A stretch of DNA of 64,000 bases. It comes from Halomonas salinarum. Lineage in GTDB: Bacteria; Pseudomonadota; Gammaproteobacteria; Pseudomonadales; Halomonadaceae. The notes under the pieces were generated by a model, which worked only from the letters and a program-made list of their open reading frames with translations, made no database searches and was not told where the DNA came from. The translations under genes were made by a program, and so were the position numbers. Of the stretch, positions 38,504 through 46,775 are shown in pieces (the first letter of the stretch is position 1; each line of letters begins with the position of its first letter). Where the stretch lies: NCBI RefSeq assembly GCF_012062845.1, contig NZ_WWNB01000002.1:1-64000 (forward strand). The letters run 5' to 3'.

Positions 38504-39387
38504 GGGACTAACTCCTGGGAACGAAAGGCCGGCGTAGCGGCGTGAGGGGAAGATAAGGTGAAATCCTGGCCCGACAAGGCCGACGCCGCCTGGATCAGCG
38601 CCGCCGTGCGCGCATGCGCGGGCGAGCGAAAGAGTGCCTCGGTGGGGCGATCCTCGATGATCGCGCCATCATCCAGCACGATGGTGCGCTGACACAGCCG
38701 GCAGACCACCGAGAGGTCATGCGAGATCACCAGCAGGCCAATGCCGGCATCATGATGGAGCGATTTCAGTAGCTGGGTGATCCTTGCCTGAACCGGTAGA
38801 TCGAGGCCGCTGAGCGGCTCATCGGCCAGTAGCAGCCGCGGACGCACGGCGACCGCCCGGGCGATGGCCACGCGCTGGGCCTGTCCACCGGAGAGCTCGG
38901 CGGGACGGCGCGTCAGGTAACGCTCGTCCAGGCCAACCTGCTCAAGCGTCTCCCTCACCCGTGTCTCGTGGACACAGTCGATTGCCAGCCGCGCCAGCGG
39001 CTCGCGAATTAGCTCGCGAACGCTCATATTCGGGTCCAGCGAGGCGGCCGGATCCTGAGGGATGTACTGCACGGCGCGCCGATACCAGCGCAGCGCGCGC
39101 ACCGAGCCGGGCACGATGCGCCGCCCCTGGCAGACGATCTCGCCACTGTCGGCCCGTTCAAGACCAAGCATCAGGCTCAGCAGCGTCGTCTTGCCGGCAC
39201 CGGACACACCGGCCAGGCCAATGAGCTCCCCCGGACGGATGCCAAAATCGATGTGCTTGAGTGTGTGGTGTCGCTCCCGTCCCTGCCAGAGCCGCCACGG
39301 CCCGGGCCTGGACTTGTTCAGACCGGCGACCCTGAGCAGTGAACCATCGTCGTTGAGAGTGTCGTCATTGAATATGTCGTCCCACAT
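38500..39387 (-). CDS. Dpp/Nik-type ABC ATPase (second, DppF-like)
   Basis: The 295-residue ATPase has Walker A GVSGAGKTT, the signature LSGGQAQRVAIARAV and Walker B LLLADEPLSGLD followed by the switch histidine in LLVISHDLSVVCRL. The Q-loop PQDPAASLDPNMSV is typical of oligopeptide/nickel importer ATPases. Its start lies 3 bp after the first ATPase gene, and its stop overlaps the binding-protein start by 4 bp, so all are one operon. Confidence 0.92.
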   Translation of the reverse strand: MWDDIFNDDTLNDDGSLLRVAGLNKSRPGPWRLWQGRERHHTLKHIDFGIRPGELIGLAGVSGAGKTTLLSLMLGLERADSGEIVCQGRRIVPGSVRALRWYRRAVQYIPQDPAASLDPNMSVRELIREPLARLAIDCVHETRVRETLEQVGLDERYLTRRPAELSGGQAQRVAIARAVAVRPRLLLADEPLSGLDLPVQARITQLLKSLHHDAGIGLLVISHDLSVVCRLCQRTIVLDDGAIIEDRPTEALFRSPAHARTAALIQAASALSGQDFTLSSPHAATPAFRSQELVP

Positions 39388-39390
39388 GGG

Positions 39391-40221
39391 CTACCTCGTC
39401 ATCTCATGCCGTGGCGCCGCCATGGCCGTGGAGGCAACCGCATCCTGCTGGATCGCTGAAACCAACTCCCGGGAAAACGCGTGCTGCGGGTCGGCCATGA
39501 GCTGGGCCAGGGGGCCGCTCTCCATGAGCCTGCCGTCATCGATGATCAGCGCCCGCTCGCAAAGCTGTGCTGCGGCATTCATGTCATGGGAGATGAACAG
39601 CAGCGCTGGCGTCTCCGCCGTTCCCGTGCTCTCACGTAGCAGCGACAACACCTCGGCCTGGGTCAGGACGTCGAGGGCCGTGGTCGGTTCGTCGGCGACG
39701 ATCAGCGCCGGTTTGCAAGCCAGTGCCAGCGCCAGGCAGACGCGCTGGCGCTGGCCACCGGAAAGCGCCGCCGAGGACCGCCGGGCAACCTCCTCCGGGG
39801 CGGCGATCATCATCCGCCCCAGGAGCTTGACGACCGCGCGCTGCGCCTCCCGGCGAGAGAGCCCATGAAAGCGCATGAATGGCTCTCTCAGCTGCGCGCC
39901 GACACTGACCAGCGGATTCAGCGCGGCATGCGTGTTCTGGAAGACCATACCGGCCCGAGCCGCCGCTGGACGCCGTGTCGCACGCACGCCACCGACCTCC
40001 AGGCCATTGATATGTATGCGGCCACTCAGGGTGGCACCGGGCGGCGGGATGCCGAGGATTGCCCCGGCGGTAAGAGACTTGCCCGAACCGGACGGGCCAA
40101 TCAGGCAGACGCGCTCGCCCTTCGTCACCTGGAAAGACAGGTCATCGACCGCGAACCGTCCGCCAAGACGCATGCGCAGGTTTTCCACCCTCAGGACGGG
40201 GTCACTCGCTTTTGATGTCAT
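39391..40221 (-). CDS. Dpp/Nik-type ABC ATPase (first, DppD-like)
   Basis: About 276 residues. Walker A is GPSGSGKSL, the signature ALSGGQRQRVCLALAL, Walker B LIVADEPTTALD and the switch region LLFISHDMNAAAQL. The C-terminus lacks the cysteine-rich tail seen in many DppD proteins. I place the start at 40221 (MTSKASDPVLRV), since the longer frame would run through the promoter and the Zur-like site. It is the first gene of the importer operon. Confidence 0.9.
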   Translation of the reverse strand: MTSKASDPVLRVENLRMRLGGRFAVDDLSFQVTKGERVCLIGPSGSGKSLTAGAILGIPPPGATLSGRIHINGLEVGGVRATRRPAAARAGMVFQNTHAALNPLVSVGAQLREPFMRFHGLSRREAQRAVVKLLGRMMIAAPEEVARRSSAALSGGQRQRVCLALALACKPALIVADEPTTALDVLTQAEVLSLLRESTGTAETPALLFISHDMNAAAQLCERALIIDDGRLMESGPLAQLMADPQHAFSRELVSAIQQDAVASTAMAAPRHEMTR

Positions 40222-40258
40222 GTGAGGTGCCTGCCTTGGCGGTGTCGAAAAAAGAGAG

Positions 40259-40271
40259 GTTATATCATAAC
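40259..40271 (-). promoter_or_regulatory. Zur-box-like operator of the Dpp/Nik-like operon
   Basis: GTTATATCATAAC lies 38 bp before the first ATPase gene. It is the exact reverse complement of the palindrome between znuA and znuC and matches the centre of the enterobacterial Zur box (GTTATA-N-TATAAC). Zur represses its targets when zinc is plentiful, so the operon should be induced by zinc shortage. Confidence 0.75.
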
Positions 40272-40317
40272 AAAAACGGTAAAGGCAATGTCGCACTTGG
40301 CCTGCCCGCCGCGGCCA

Positions 40318-41229
40318 TCAGGCCCCAGAGGCACAGCGCACGACGCCATCGGCCAGCCGGCGCAGCAACTGTGGATAGAGCTCAGCATCGAGTGGCAAGT
40401 CGACGCCCAGCGGATCGATGACAAGCGATGTTTCGCCCCCTGTGCCCTCGAACACGCTCTCCACCAGCGCCGGACTGAACTGCGGCTCACGGAAGACGCA
40501 CTTAACGCCGAATTCGGCAACGCGGTCCTGGATGGCGCGGATGCGTGCCGGGCTCGGATCCGAGGCATCACCCAGAGAGATCGCCCCCACCGCCGGCACA
40601 TCGAAGCGGTTCTCGAAATACTGGTAGGCATCGTGGAACACGATGAAACGCGCATCGCGAGCGTCGGCAAGGCGCTCATTGAGCTCATCGATCAGGGTCT
40701 CCAGCTCGGCCTGTCCCTGCGATGCGTTGCGACGATAGGCATCCGCATTAGCGGGGTCGAGGTCACCAAGCGACTTGGCGATGGCCTCGAGCCAGGCCTG
40801 GGCATTCACCGGGTCGAGCCAGCCGTGTGGGTCCACTCCCTCGTGGTCGTGGGCATGGGCCTCGAACGTCGCTCCATGGCGATACGCGAGTTGACGTGTG
40901 CCGGCGGTCTCCATCAGCGCCACTTGCAGCGCCTCGTCGGCAAGCGACTCACGAGCCCCGGCCAGCCAGGGCGTCAGCGCATCGCTGACCCAGAACACGG
41001 CATCGGCATGCGCTAGCGCCTCGGCCTCCGAGGGGCGCATGGCGTAACCATGCGGCGAGGCACCCGGCTGAATCACCAGATCGGGCGAGCCAAGCTCTCC
41101 CATCACTCGGTCGACCAGAGAGTGGACCGGCGGAATATCCACAGCCACCGCAGGCACCTCGGCGGCAGCGAGCGCGGGCACCAGCAGCCAAGGCAGGCAA
41201 AGCGAGCGTAGCAACGTGTTCATCATCAT
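40318..41229 (-). CDS. znuA: Zinc ABC transporter substrate-binding protein ZnuA
   Basis: The 303-residue periplasmic protein carries zinc to ZnuB. It has a signal peptide (LLRSLCLPWLLVPALAAAE), the first metal histidine in VDIPPVHSLVDRVM, a short His/Asp-rich loop (EAHAHDHEGVDPHGWLDPVNAQAW) and the later FIVFHDAYQYFENRFD containing another ligand. EPQFSPALVESVF and the C-terminal LDAELYPQLLRRLADG close the fold. It is divergent from znuCB over a 99-bp region with a Zur-like palindrome. ATG codons at 41229, 41226 and 41223 are equally possible. Confidence 0.95.
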   Translation of the reverse strand: MMMNTLLRSLCLPWLLVPALAAAEVPAVAVDIPPVHSLVDRVMGELGSPDLVIQPGASPHGYAMRPSEAEALAHADAVFWVSDALTPWLAGARESLADEALQVALMETAGTRQLAYRHGATFEAHAHDHEGVDPHGWLDPVNAQAWLEAIAKSLGDLDPANADAYRRNASQGQAELETLIDELNERLADARDARFIVFHDAYQYFENRFDVPAVGAISLGDASDPSPARIRAIQDRVAEFGVKCVFREPQFSPALVESVFEGTGGETSLVIDPLGVDLPLDAELYPQLLRRLADGVVRCASGA

Positions 41230-41278
41230 CGATCTCTTCAGGAGGGGGAGTCAGCGGACTGCGATTGTGACACTATTA

Positions 41279-41291
41279 GTTATGATATAAC
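41279..41291. promoter_or_regulatory. Zur-box-like operator between znuA and znuCB
   Basis: GTTATGATATAAC lies midway between the divergent zinc-uptake genes and extends into an ATATC/GTGACAC context. A single Zur-bound site here could repress both directions. Confidence 0.82.
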
Positions 41292-41328
41292 ATATCTTTT
41301 AGCATCAAGCCCACACCGGAGAACCACC

Positions 41329-42096
41329 ATGCCGCTGCTGTCAATCGATGACCTGCACGTCGCCCTCGGGGGACGGTCCGTCCTCAACGGCATCGACCTG
41401 CACCTCGACCGCGGCGAGATCGTCACCCTGGTCGGACCCAACGGCTCCGGCAAGTCGACCCTGCTGCGCACCATCATCGGCGCCGTACGACCGGTACGGG
41501 GCCGGCTCGTGCGCCAGACCAGCCTCACCATCGGCTATGTCCCCCAGCGGCTGGCTATCGATGCCACCCTGCCGATGACGGTCACCCGTTTCCTGAACCT
41601 GCCGCGTCGCCACCCATCACCGGCGATACGCCAGGCCCTTGAGCAGGCCGGCATTCCCGGACTGGGTCGGCAACAGGTAGCAGGCCTCTCGGGCGGCCAG
41701 TTCCAGCGCGTCCTGCTCGCCCGGGCGCTACTGGACAAGCCCGACCTGCTGCTGCTCGACGAGGCGACTCAGGGCCTCGACCACCGCGGCACGGCCGACT
41801 TCTATCGCCAGATCGCAAGCGTGCGTCGCGAGTTGGGCTGTGCGGTGCTGATGGTTAGCCACGAGCTGCATGTGGTAATGCGCGCCGCAGATCGCGTGAT
41901 CTGCCTGAACCGCCACATCTGCTGCCAGGGCACGCCCGAGCGGGTCGCCAGCTCGCCGGCCTATCAGGCGCTGTTTGGCCCTGATACCGATGATGCCCTG
42001 GCGCTCTACCATCATGACCACGACCGCCATGCCCCTCCTGCCGGCATGGCCGCACCGCCGGCCGTCGACACACGCCACCTGGAGGCCAGCCCCTGA
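41329..42096 (+). CDS. znuC: Zinc ABC transporter ATPase ZnuC
   Basis: The 255-residue ATPase has Walker A GPNGSGKST, the signature LSGGQFQRVLLARAL and Walker B LLLLDEATQGLD, with the switch histidine in VLMVSHELHVVMRA. The C-terminal tail LYHHDHDRHAPP is His-rich, as in many zinc ATPases. The start has CGGAGAA upstream. The stop overlaps the znuB start by 1 bp. Confidence 0.95.
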   Translation: MPLLSIDDLHVALGGRSVLNGIDLHLDRGEIVTLVGPNGSGKSTLLRTIIGAVRPVRGRLVRQTSLTIGYVPQRLAIDATLPMTVTRFLNLPRRHPSPAIRQALEQAGIPGLGRQQVAGLSGGQFQRVLLARALLDKPDLLLLDEATQGLDHRGTADFYRQIASVRRELGCAVLMVSHELHVVMRAADRVICLNRHICCQGTPERVASSPAYQALFGPDTDDALALYHHDHDRHAPPAGMAAPPAVDTRHLEASP

Positions 42097-42923
42097 TGTT
42101 CGATGACTTCATGGTTCGCGCCGCCCTGGCCGGGCTCGGCGTAGCATTCGCCGCCGCCCCCCTGGGCTGCTTTGTCGTGTGGCGGCGAATGGCTTACTTC
42201 GGCGATGCCACCGCCCATGCCGCCATCCTCGGCGTGGCGCTGTCGCTACTGCTCTCAACCTCCCTCTTCGTCGGGGTGCTGGTGGTGTCACTGCTGATGG
42301 CCACGCTTGTCTCACTGCTCAGCGGCCGGGGCTATGCCATGGACACGCTGCTTGGGGTCATGGCGCACTCGGCGCTCGCCTTCGGCCTGGTGGCGGTATC
42401 CTTCTCATCCGGGGTGCGCATCGACCTGACGGCCTACCTGTTCGGCGACATCCTGGCCGTGGGCAAGGACGACTTGGCACTCATTGGGACCGGCGCGCTG
42501 CTGGTTACAAGCCTGGTAGGATGGCGCTGGTCGGCACTGCTCACCGCCACCCTGGACGCCGACCTCGCCCGGGCGAGCGGCATCGACCCCAGACGCGAGC
42601 AGTGGGTGCTGACGCTTTCTCTGGCAATCGTCGTGGCCGTGGCACTGAAGGTGGTGGGGGCGCTGCTGATCACCGCTCTACTGATCATCCCTGCCGCTGC
42701 CGCGCGGCCCTTTTGTCGCACACCGGAAGCCATGGCGCTGCTGACCGCCTTGATCGGGGCCGGCTCAACCACCGGTGGCCTGCAGGCCGCCTACTGGCTC
42801 GATACCCCCACGGGGCCCACCATCGTCAGCCTGGCCGCCATCCTGTTTGCCCTGTCCAGCCTGGCCGGACTGTTCAAGCGTCGGATAGTAGGCGCCACAT
42901 CGTCCGCTGAGGTGCGTCCTTGA
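42096..42923 (+). CDS. znuB: Zinc ABC transporter permease ZnuB
   Basis: The 275-residue inner-membrane protein is an ABC-3 permease with about eight spans. It shows GCFVVWRRMAYFGDATAHAAILGVAL (the family loop with Asp and His), the central YLFGDILAVGKDDL and the LIIPAAAARPFCRTPEAM segment. It is coupled to znuC by overlap and makes the membrane channel of the Znu zinc importer. Confidence 0.95.
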   Translation: MFDDFMVRAALAGLGVAFAAAPLGCFVVWRRMAYFGDATAHAAILGVALSLLLSTSLFVGVLVVSLLMATLVSLLSGRGYAMDTLLGVMAHSALAFGLVAVSFSSGVRIDLTAYLFGDILAVGKDDLALIGTGALLVTSLVGWRWSALLTATLDADLARASGIDPRREQWVLTLSLAIVVAVALKVVGALLITALLIIPAAAARPFCRTPEAMALLTALIGAGSTTGGLQAAYWLDTPTGPTIVSLAAILFALSSLAGLFKRRIVGATSSAEVRP

Positions 42924-43185
42924 ACACGTCGTTGTAGAAGCAGTGGGTCCTGCCCGAGCGGCAGGCATGACCGTGCGGCAGTGCCGAGTCACCAGGAAGG
43001 TCTCCTCCGCAGCATCTGTTGCGAATGGCCAAGATTAAAGCCTCATCGAAGCCACGGTCTTGGTCATCGTCATGGGCACCACCATGGCCATGCTGACGGG
43101 GACTGAGGTCTTGCCCTTGGGCCGTGATACTCAGCAACAGAATATCAGCCAGCGGTGTGAGAAGGCGTGATGGGGAGCGCGACAA
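42874..43185 (-). pseudogene. Truncated HisI-like (phosphoribosyl-AMP cyclohydrolase) remnant
   Basis: A 103-codon frame on the minus strand ends with ACRSGRTHCFYND (42928-42966), which matches the C-terminal Cys-x-x-Gly-Arg-x-x-Cys-Phe-Tyr of HisI. The preceding AIRNRCCGGD parallels the DCD block, so the three metal-ligand cysteines can be lined up. The catalytic N-terminal region is not visible; instead there is a short His/Asp-rich piece (HGHGGAHDDDQD). It lies next to a Zur-like site, and HisI paralogues are known in Zur regulons, so this may be the decayed copy of one. The frame runs 50 bp into znuB on the other strand. Confidence 0.42.
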
Positions 43186-43238
43186 CGTATCTCCCGGTCG
43201 GACGAAGTGGGCTTTGCTTCAAACACAATAAAAGATAC

Positions 43239-43251
43239 GTTATAACATAAC
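43239..43251 (+). promoter_or_regulatory. Zur-box-like operator before the DUF1826 gene
   Basis: GTTATAACATAAC lies 31 bp before the DUF1826 start, within an AT-rich promoter patch. It is the third copy of the palindrome in this locus, and could also have served the HisI-like remnant reading the other way. Confidence 0.72.
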
Positions 43252-43281
43252 ATAAAACCCCATAACTTCGGAGGCCATGTC

Positions 43282-43944
43282 ATGATGACGACCACACAAC
43301 GCCGTGACTCACCCGACGTCCCCGTGACACCCCGCCATGCCGAGGGCGAGGATATCAGCATCCTGCCCCGTATCTTCGAGGATGACATCAGCATCGCCAT
43401 CCTGCGCCGGCAGCTCCCCAAGGAGGTGCAGGCCGGCGTCAACACCCAGCTCCAGGCGAACAGCGCGCTCTCCCTCTCCTGGCTGGGTCCACCTGGCGAT
43501 GCCCTGCGCAACGAGCTTGCGCAACGACTGCATGACCCTGATGCCTGCGGTGCCCTCATCGAGGATATCGTGACACTGGCCGAGGCCATGGCCTGCCTGT
43601 TCGACACCGAGGCCGTGGGACTGCGCCTGCGCCGCCTGGCATCCGCCATGTGTCCACGCTTTCACTGCGACCATCTGCCGGTGCGACTGGTCACGACCTA
43701 TCATGGCCCCGGTTGCGAATGGCTCCCCGAATGGGCCGTGAACCGTCAGGGTCTGGGGGCACCGCGGCCGGACAAACCCGAGATCGTCGCCGCCCCATCC
43801 GCCATTCGACGGCTCGGGACCGGTGACCTGGCGCTTCTCAAGGGCAGCGGGTGGATCGGCAACGAGGAAAACGGCCTGGTACACCGGAGCCCCGACTTGC
43901 CGGCAAGCCATGAGCGACTGTTGCTGACGATAGATCCCGCCTGA
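43282..43944 (+). CDS. DUF1826 protein, probable Zur target
   Basis: The 220-residue protein matches DUF1826: EDISIAILRRQLPKEVQAG, the central RLRRLASAMCPRFHCDHLPVRLVTTYHGPGCEWLPE and the C-terminal LATGDLALLKGS-like GTGDLALLKGSGW with GLVHRSPDLPASHERLLLTID. The Cys and His residues in CPRFHCDH followed by GPGCEW could be metal ligands. Members of this family sit in zinc-starvation loci in other gammaproteobacteria and have no known function. The start has GGAGG upstream. Confidence 0.85.
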   Translation: MMTTTQRRDSPDVPVTPRHAEGEDISILPRIFEDDISIAILRRQLPKEVQAGVNTQLQANSALSLSWLGPPGDALRNELAQRLHDPDACGALIEDIVTLAEAMACLFDTEAVGLRLRRLASAMCPRFHCDHLPVRLVTTYHGPGCEWLPEWAVNRQGLGAPRPDKPEIVAAPSAIRRLGTGDLALLKGSGWIGNEENGLVHRSPDLPASHERLLLTIDPA

Positions 43945-44100
43945 TCATGGCGGCTGCCGCCCTGGATTAACGTCAAGGCCCATGTGGACGCCTCCTGGCG
44001 GGTGGCGAGCCCCTCAGGGTCTCCCAGCCCGAAACGCCACACCGCGACGTCCGGCACACCTTTATATCCACAACAACTTGCTTATCCGGCACAACAAAGA

Positions 44101-44129
44101 ACGGCCGCCATGCATCACATGGCGGCCGT
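44101..44129 (-). terminator. Terminator of selO
   Basis: A perfect 12-bp stem, ACGGCCGCCATG (44101-44112) with 44118-44129, is followed on the minus strand by TTCTTTGTTGTG. It lies 70 bp beyond the selO stop. The rest of the 255-bp gap between DUF1826 and selO holds nothing I can identify. Confidence 0.75.
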
Positions 44130-44199
44130 TTCGGTAGCGCAGGTACTCTTTTTAGCCCCTCTTCAGCCCCTTTTCAGCTCTCTTTTCAGTCTGGTTGCC

Positions 44200-45678
44200 T
44201 CAGGTGCCGCAGAAGGTACGCAACACTTGTTCATTGGACTGCGGCGGCTGGCGATAGTCGACCTCACCGTCAGGGTCTTCGAAGGGGCTCGTCACGGCCG
44301 CCAGCAGCGATTCGAAGGGACCGTAGTCATTTTGCTCATCGGCCGCCTTCAAGGCATGCGCGACCTGATGGTTACGGGGAATCACCGCAGGATTGGTGGC
44401 GCGCAGACGCGCAACAATGGTCTCGGTATCGGCATCCTCACGGGCCACACGCTCGCGCCAATGCCCCAGCCAGGCGGTGATGGCATCGGGGGTATCGAAG
44501 AGCTCGATCAAGCGCGACTCGCCTTCTCCGCTCTCGAGCACATCCGCCAGGCGACGGAACGTCAGGGTGTAATCGGCATGGCCTTCCTGCATGGCATCCA
44601 GCAACTGTTGAGCCAGAAGCTCGTCGTTGGCCTCGACGCCCTGAAGGCCCAGCTTGGCGCGCTTGACCGCGCCGAAGCTGGCCTCGAAATGCTCGGGGAA
44701 GGTCTCGATGGCATCGGTCGCCAACTTGATGGCGTGTTCGCGATCGTCGTCGAGCAACGACAAAAGCGTCTCGGCGAAACGTGCCAGGTTCCACTGGGCG
44801 CTATGCGGCTGGTTGGAGAAGGCATAGCGGCCACGCTGGTCGATGGAGCTGAACACGGTGTCCGGGTCGAAGGTGTCCATGAAGGCGCAGGGGCCATAGT
44901 CCAGCGTCTCGCCGGAGATCGCGGTGTTATCGGTATTCATGACCCCATGAATGAAGCCCACCCCCATCCAGCGCGCTACAAGCTCAGCCTGACGGGCGAT
45001 CACGGCCTCGAGTAGCGAAAGGTAGCGCTCGCTACTGCTGAGCGACTCGAGGTGCGGATAGTGACGCTCGATGGCCATGTCGGCCAGGATCTGGATCGCC
45101 TCCACGTCGCGGCGCACGGCGAAGTACTGGAAGGTACCCACTCTAAGATGGCTTGACGCCACCCGTGTCAGCACCGCGCCAGGCTCGGCGAGGCTTCGCA
45201 CGATGCGCTCACCGGTGGTCACCGCTGCCAGCGCGCGGGTCGTCGGAATACCCAGTGCATGCATGGCTTCGCTGACCAGGTACTCGCGCAGTACGGGCCC
45301 CAAGGGGGCACGACCATCGCCGCCTCGTGAGAAAGGCGTGCGCCCGGCGCCCTTGAGCTGCAGTTCACGAAGCTGCCCCTCGCGGTCAACGACCTCACCC
45401 AGCAGCAGCGCCCGGCCATCGCCGAGCCGCGGCACGAAATTACCGAACTGATGACCGGCATAGGCCATCGCCAGCGGTGCACTACCTTCAGGCGGCGCAT
45501 TGCCTGAGAGCGCATCGGCGGCTTGCCCGGCGTCGAAGGCAGACGCATCGAAGCCGAGCTCCTCGGCGAGCGTATGGTTGAAGGCCACCAACTGCGGTTT
45601 GGTCACCGGGGTCGGGGCGCATTCAGCACTCATGCGCGCCGGCAGGTGCGCATAGCGAAGGGAAAAACTCGGGAACAT
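44200..45678 (-). CDS. selO: Protein adenylyltransferase SelO (YdiU)
   Basis: The 492-residue pseudokinase-fold enzyme transfers AMP from ATP to Ser, Thr or Tyr residues and is linked to redox stress. It contains FVPRLGDGRALLLGEVV, the nucleotide segment LQLKGAGRTPFSRGGDGRA, HALGIPTTRALA, and the catalytic MNTDNTAISGETLDYGPCAFMD with its metal-binding Asn and Asp. It ends in FCGT: the cysteine third from the end is where eukaryotic SelO carries selenocysteine. The start has GAGGAGG upstream. It is transcribed alone. Confidence 0.95.
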   Translation of the reverse strand: MFPSFSLRYAHLPARMSAECAPTPVTKPQLVAFNHTLAEELGFDASAFDAGQAADALSGNAPPEGSAPLAMAYAGHQFGNFVPRLGDGRALLLGEVVDREGQLRELQLKGAGRTPFSRGGDGRAPLGPVLREYLVSEAMHALGIPTTRALAAVTTGERIVRSLAEPGAVLTRVASSHLRVGTFQYFAVRRDVEAIQILADMAIERHYPHLESLSSSERYLSLLEAVIARQAELVARWMGVGFIHGVMNTDNTAISGETLDYGPCAFMDTFDPDTVFSSIDQRGRYAFSNQPHSAQWNLARFAETLLSLLDDDREHAIKLATDAIETFPEHFEASFGAVKRAKLGLQGVEANDELLAQQLLDAMQEGHADYTLTFRRLADVLESGEGESRLIELFDTPDAITAWLGHWRERVAREDADTETIVARLRATNPAVIPRNHQVAHALKAADEQNDYGPFESLLAAVTSPFEDPDGEVDYRQPPQSNEQVLRTFCGT

Positions 45679-46042
45679 GACGCCTCCTCAAAAACGGGCT
45701 CGCCTACCCTACAGGGACACGCCAGCGCGGCCAAGATTCCCTTCGGTCAGGTCTCAATATCAATCCAGCACGGCGCGCTTACCAAATAAACCACACCCTC
45801 TTCGACATCTTCGCCCAATGCCAGCGACTGAACTACAGCCCGCCGACCAGGGGAAGCCCGCGAGGCTACCTCGCCAAGTGGTCCCGTGTGTTATACGACC
45901 GGCAAGGGTCAGGGGCAAGAAAGTCGGGGTCTCCCCGGCAAGAGGCGTCACTTTCCGCTATGGTCTCGGTAGTGCTGTTTCCTGTGCCTATCGCTGCGCC
46001 CTTCAGCGCCGCGCCGGCACAACCGCTCCAGGAGCCACCGCC
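45679..46042. other. Divergent region between selO and ogt
   Basis: This 364-bp gap holds the promoters of two divergent genes. I see no clear operator, RNA or additional gene. The plus-strand open frame from 45677 is the upstream extension of ogt without a ribosome site. Confidence 0.4.
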
Positions 46043-46633
46043 ATGTCCTCTGCCCCCGCTGCCTCTCACATCGATCGGCGCGATGATGATCCCGCCGAGC
46101 GGGACGGCGACTCATCCGCTGCCCCGCTCGCCGACGACCTCGCCGTCGCTATCGACTACTACCGCCCGCCGGAGAGCGAGGCCCTGGGCCTGATTCGGCT
46201 GCGCGCCAATAACGAAGGCCTCACCGAGATCGTCTTCGTCACCAAGGAGGAGGCAACCGAGCCGACGCGCCCCAACGCCTTGACCGATCAAGCCCGTGCC
46301 CAACTAGAGGAATACTTCGACGGCCTGCGTCAGACCTTCAGTCTACCACTTTCCCCCCAGGGAACAGATTTCCAGCAACGGGTCTGGCAGGCGCTTGCCA
46401 CCATTCCCTTCGGCGAGACCCGCTGCTATGCCGAAATCGCCGAACAGCTCAACCGCCGTGGCGGCCAGCGCGCGGTGGGCCGCGCCAACGGCCAGAACCC
46501 GCTGGCCATTGTCGTGCCCTGCCACCGGGTGATCGGCAGCGACGGCCGCCTGACCGGCTATGCCGGCGGCATCGGTCGCAAGCAGTGGCTGCTCGCCCAC
46601 GAGGCCGGCGAAATCCCCTTCGACCTGGGGTGA
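46043..46633 (+). CDS. ogt: Methylated-DNA-protein cysteine methyltransferase
   Basis: The 196-residue protein repairs O6-alkylguanine by moving the alkyl group to its own cysteine. The active site is AIVVPCHRVIGSDGRLTGYAGG, preceded by the DNA-binding helix RRGGQRAVGRANGQNPLA and FQQRVWQALATIPFGETRCYAEIA. The first 35 residues are an acidic extension unusual for the family. The start at 46043 has CCAGGAGCC upstream. Confidence 0.95.
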   Translation: MSSAPAASHIDRRDDDPAERDGDSSAAPLADDLAVAIDYYRPPESEALGLIRLRANNEGLTEIVFVTKEEATEPTRPNALTDQARAQLEEYFDGLRQTFSLPLSPQGTDFQQRVWQALATIPFGETRCYAEIAEQLNRRGGQRAVGRANGQNPLAIVVPCHRVIGSDGRLTGYAGGIGRKQWLLAHEAGEIPFDLG

Positions 46634-46775
46634 GGGTCCACCCACCGACATGAAATGAGCCGCAGCTGATTTATGCCGTGAGAGATTTACGGCTCCGGCC
46701 TTCAGGCTGTCGCAACTGCCGCCCCAATAGGCACCTGTCGACGAGAAGGTCAGGCATCGCCTCGCGAGATAAAGG

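Noticed and set aside
36620-38545. 641-codon frame opposite the importer binding protein
   Set aside because: Antisense shadow of a protein with clear family motifs and operon spacing.
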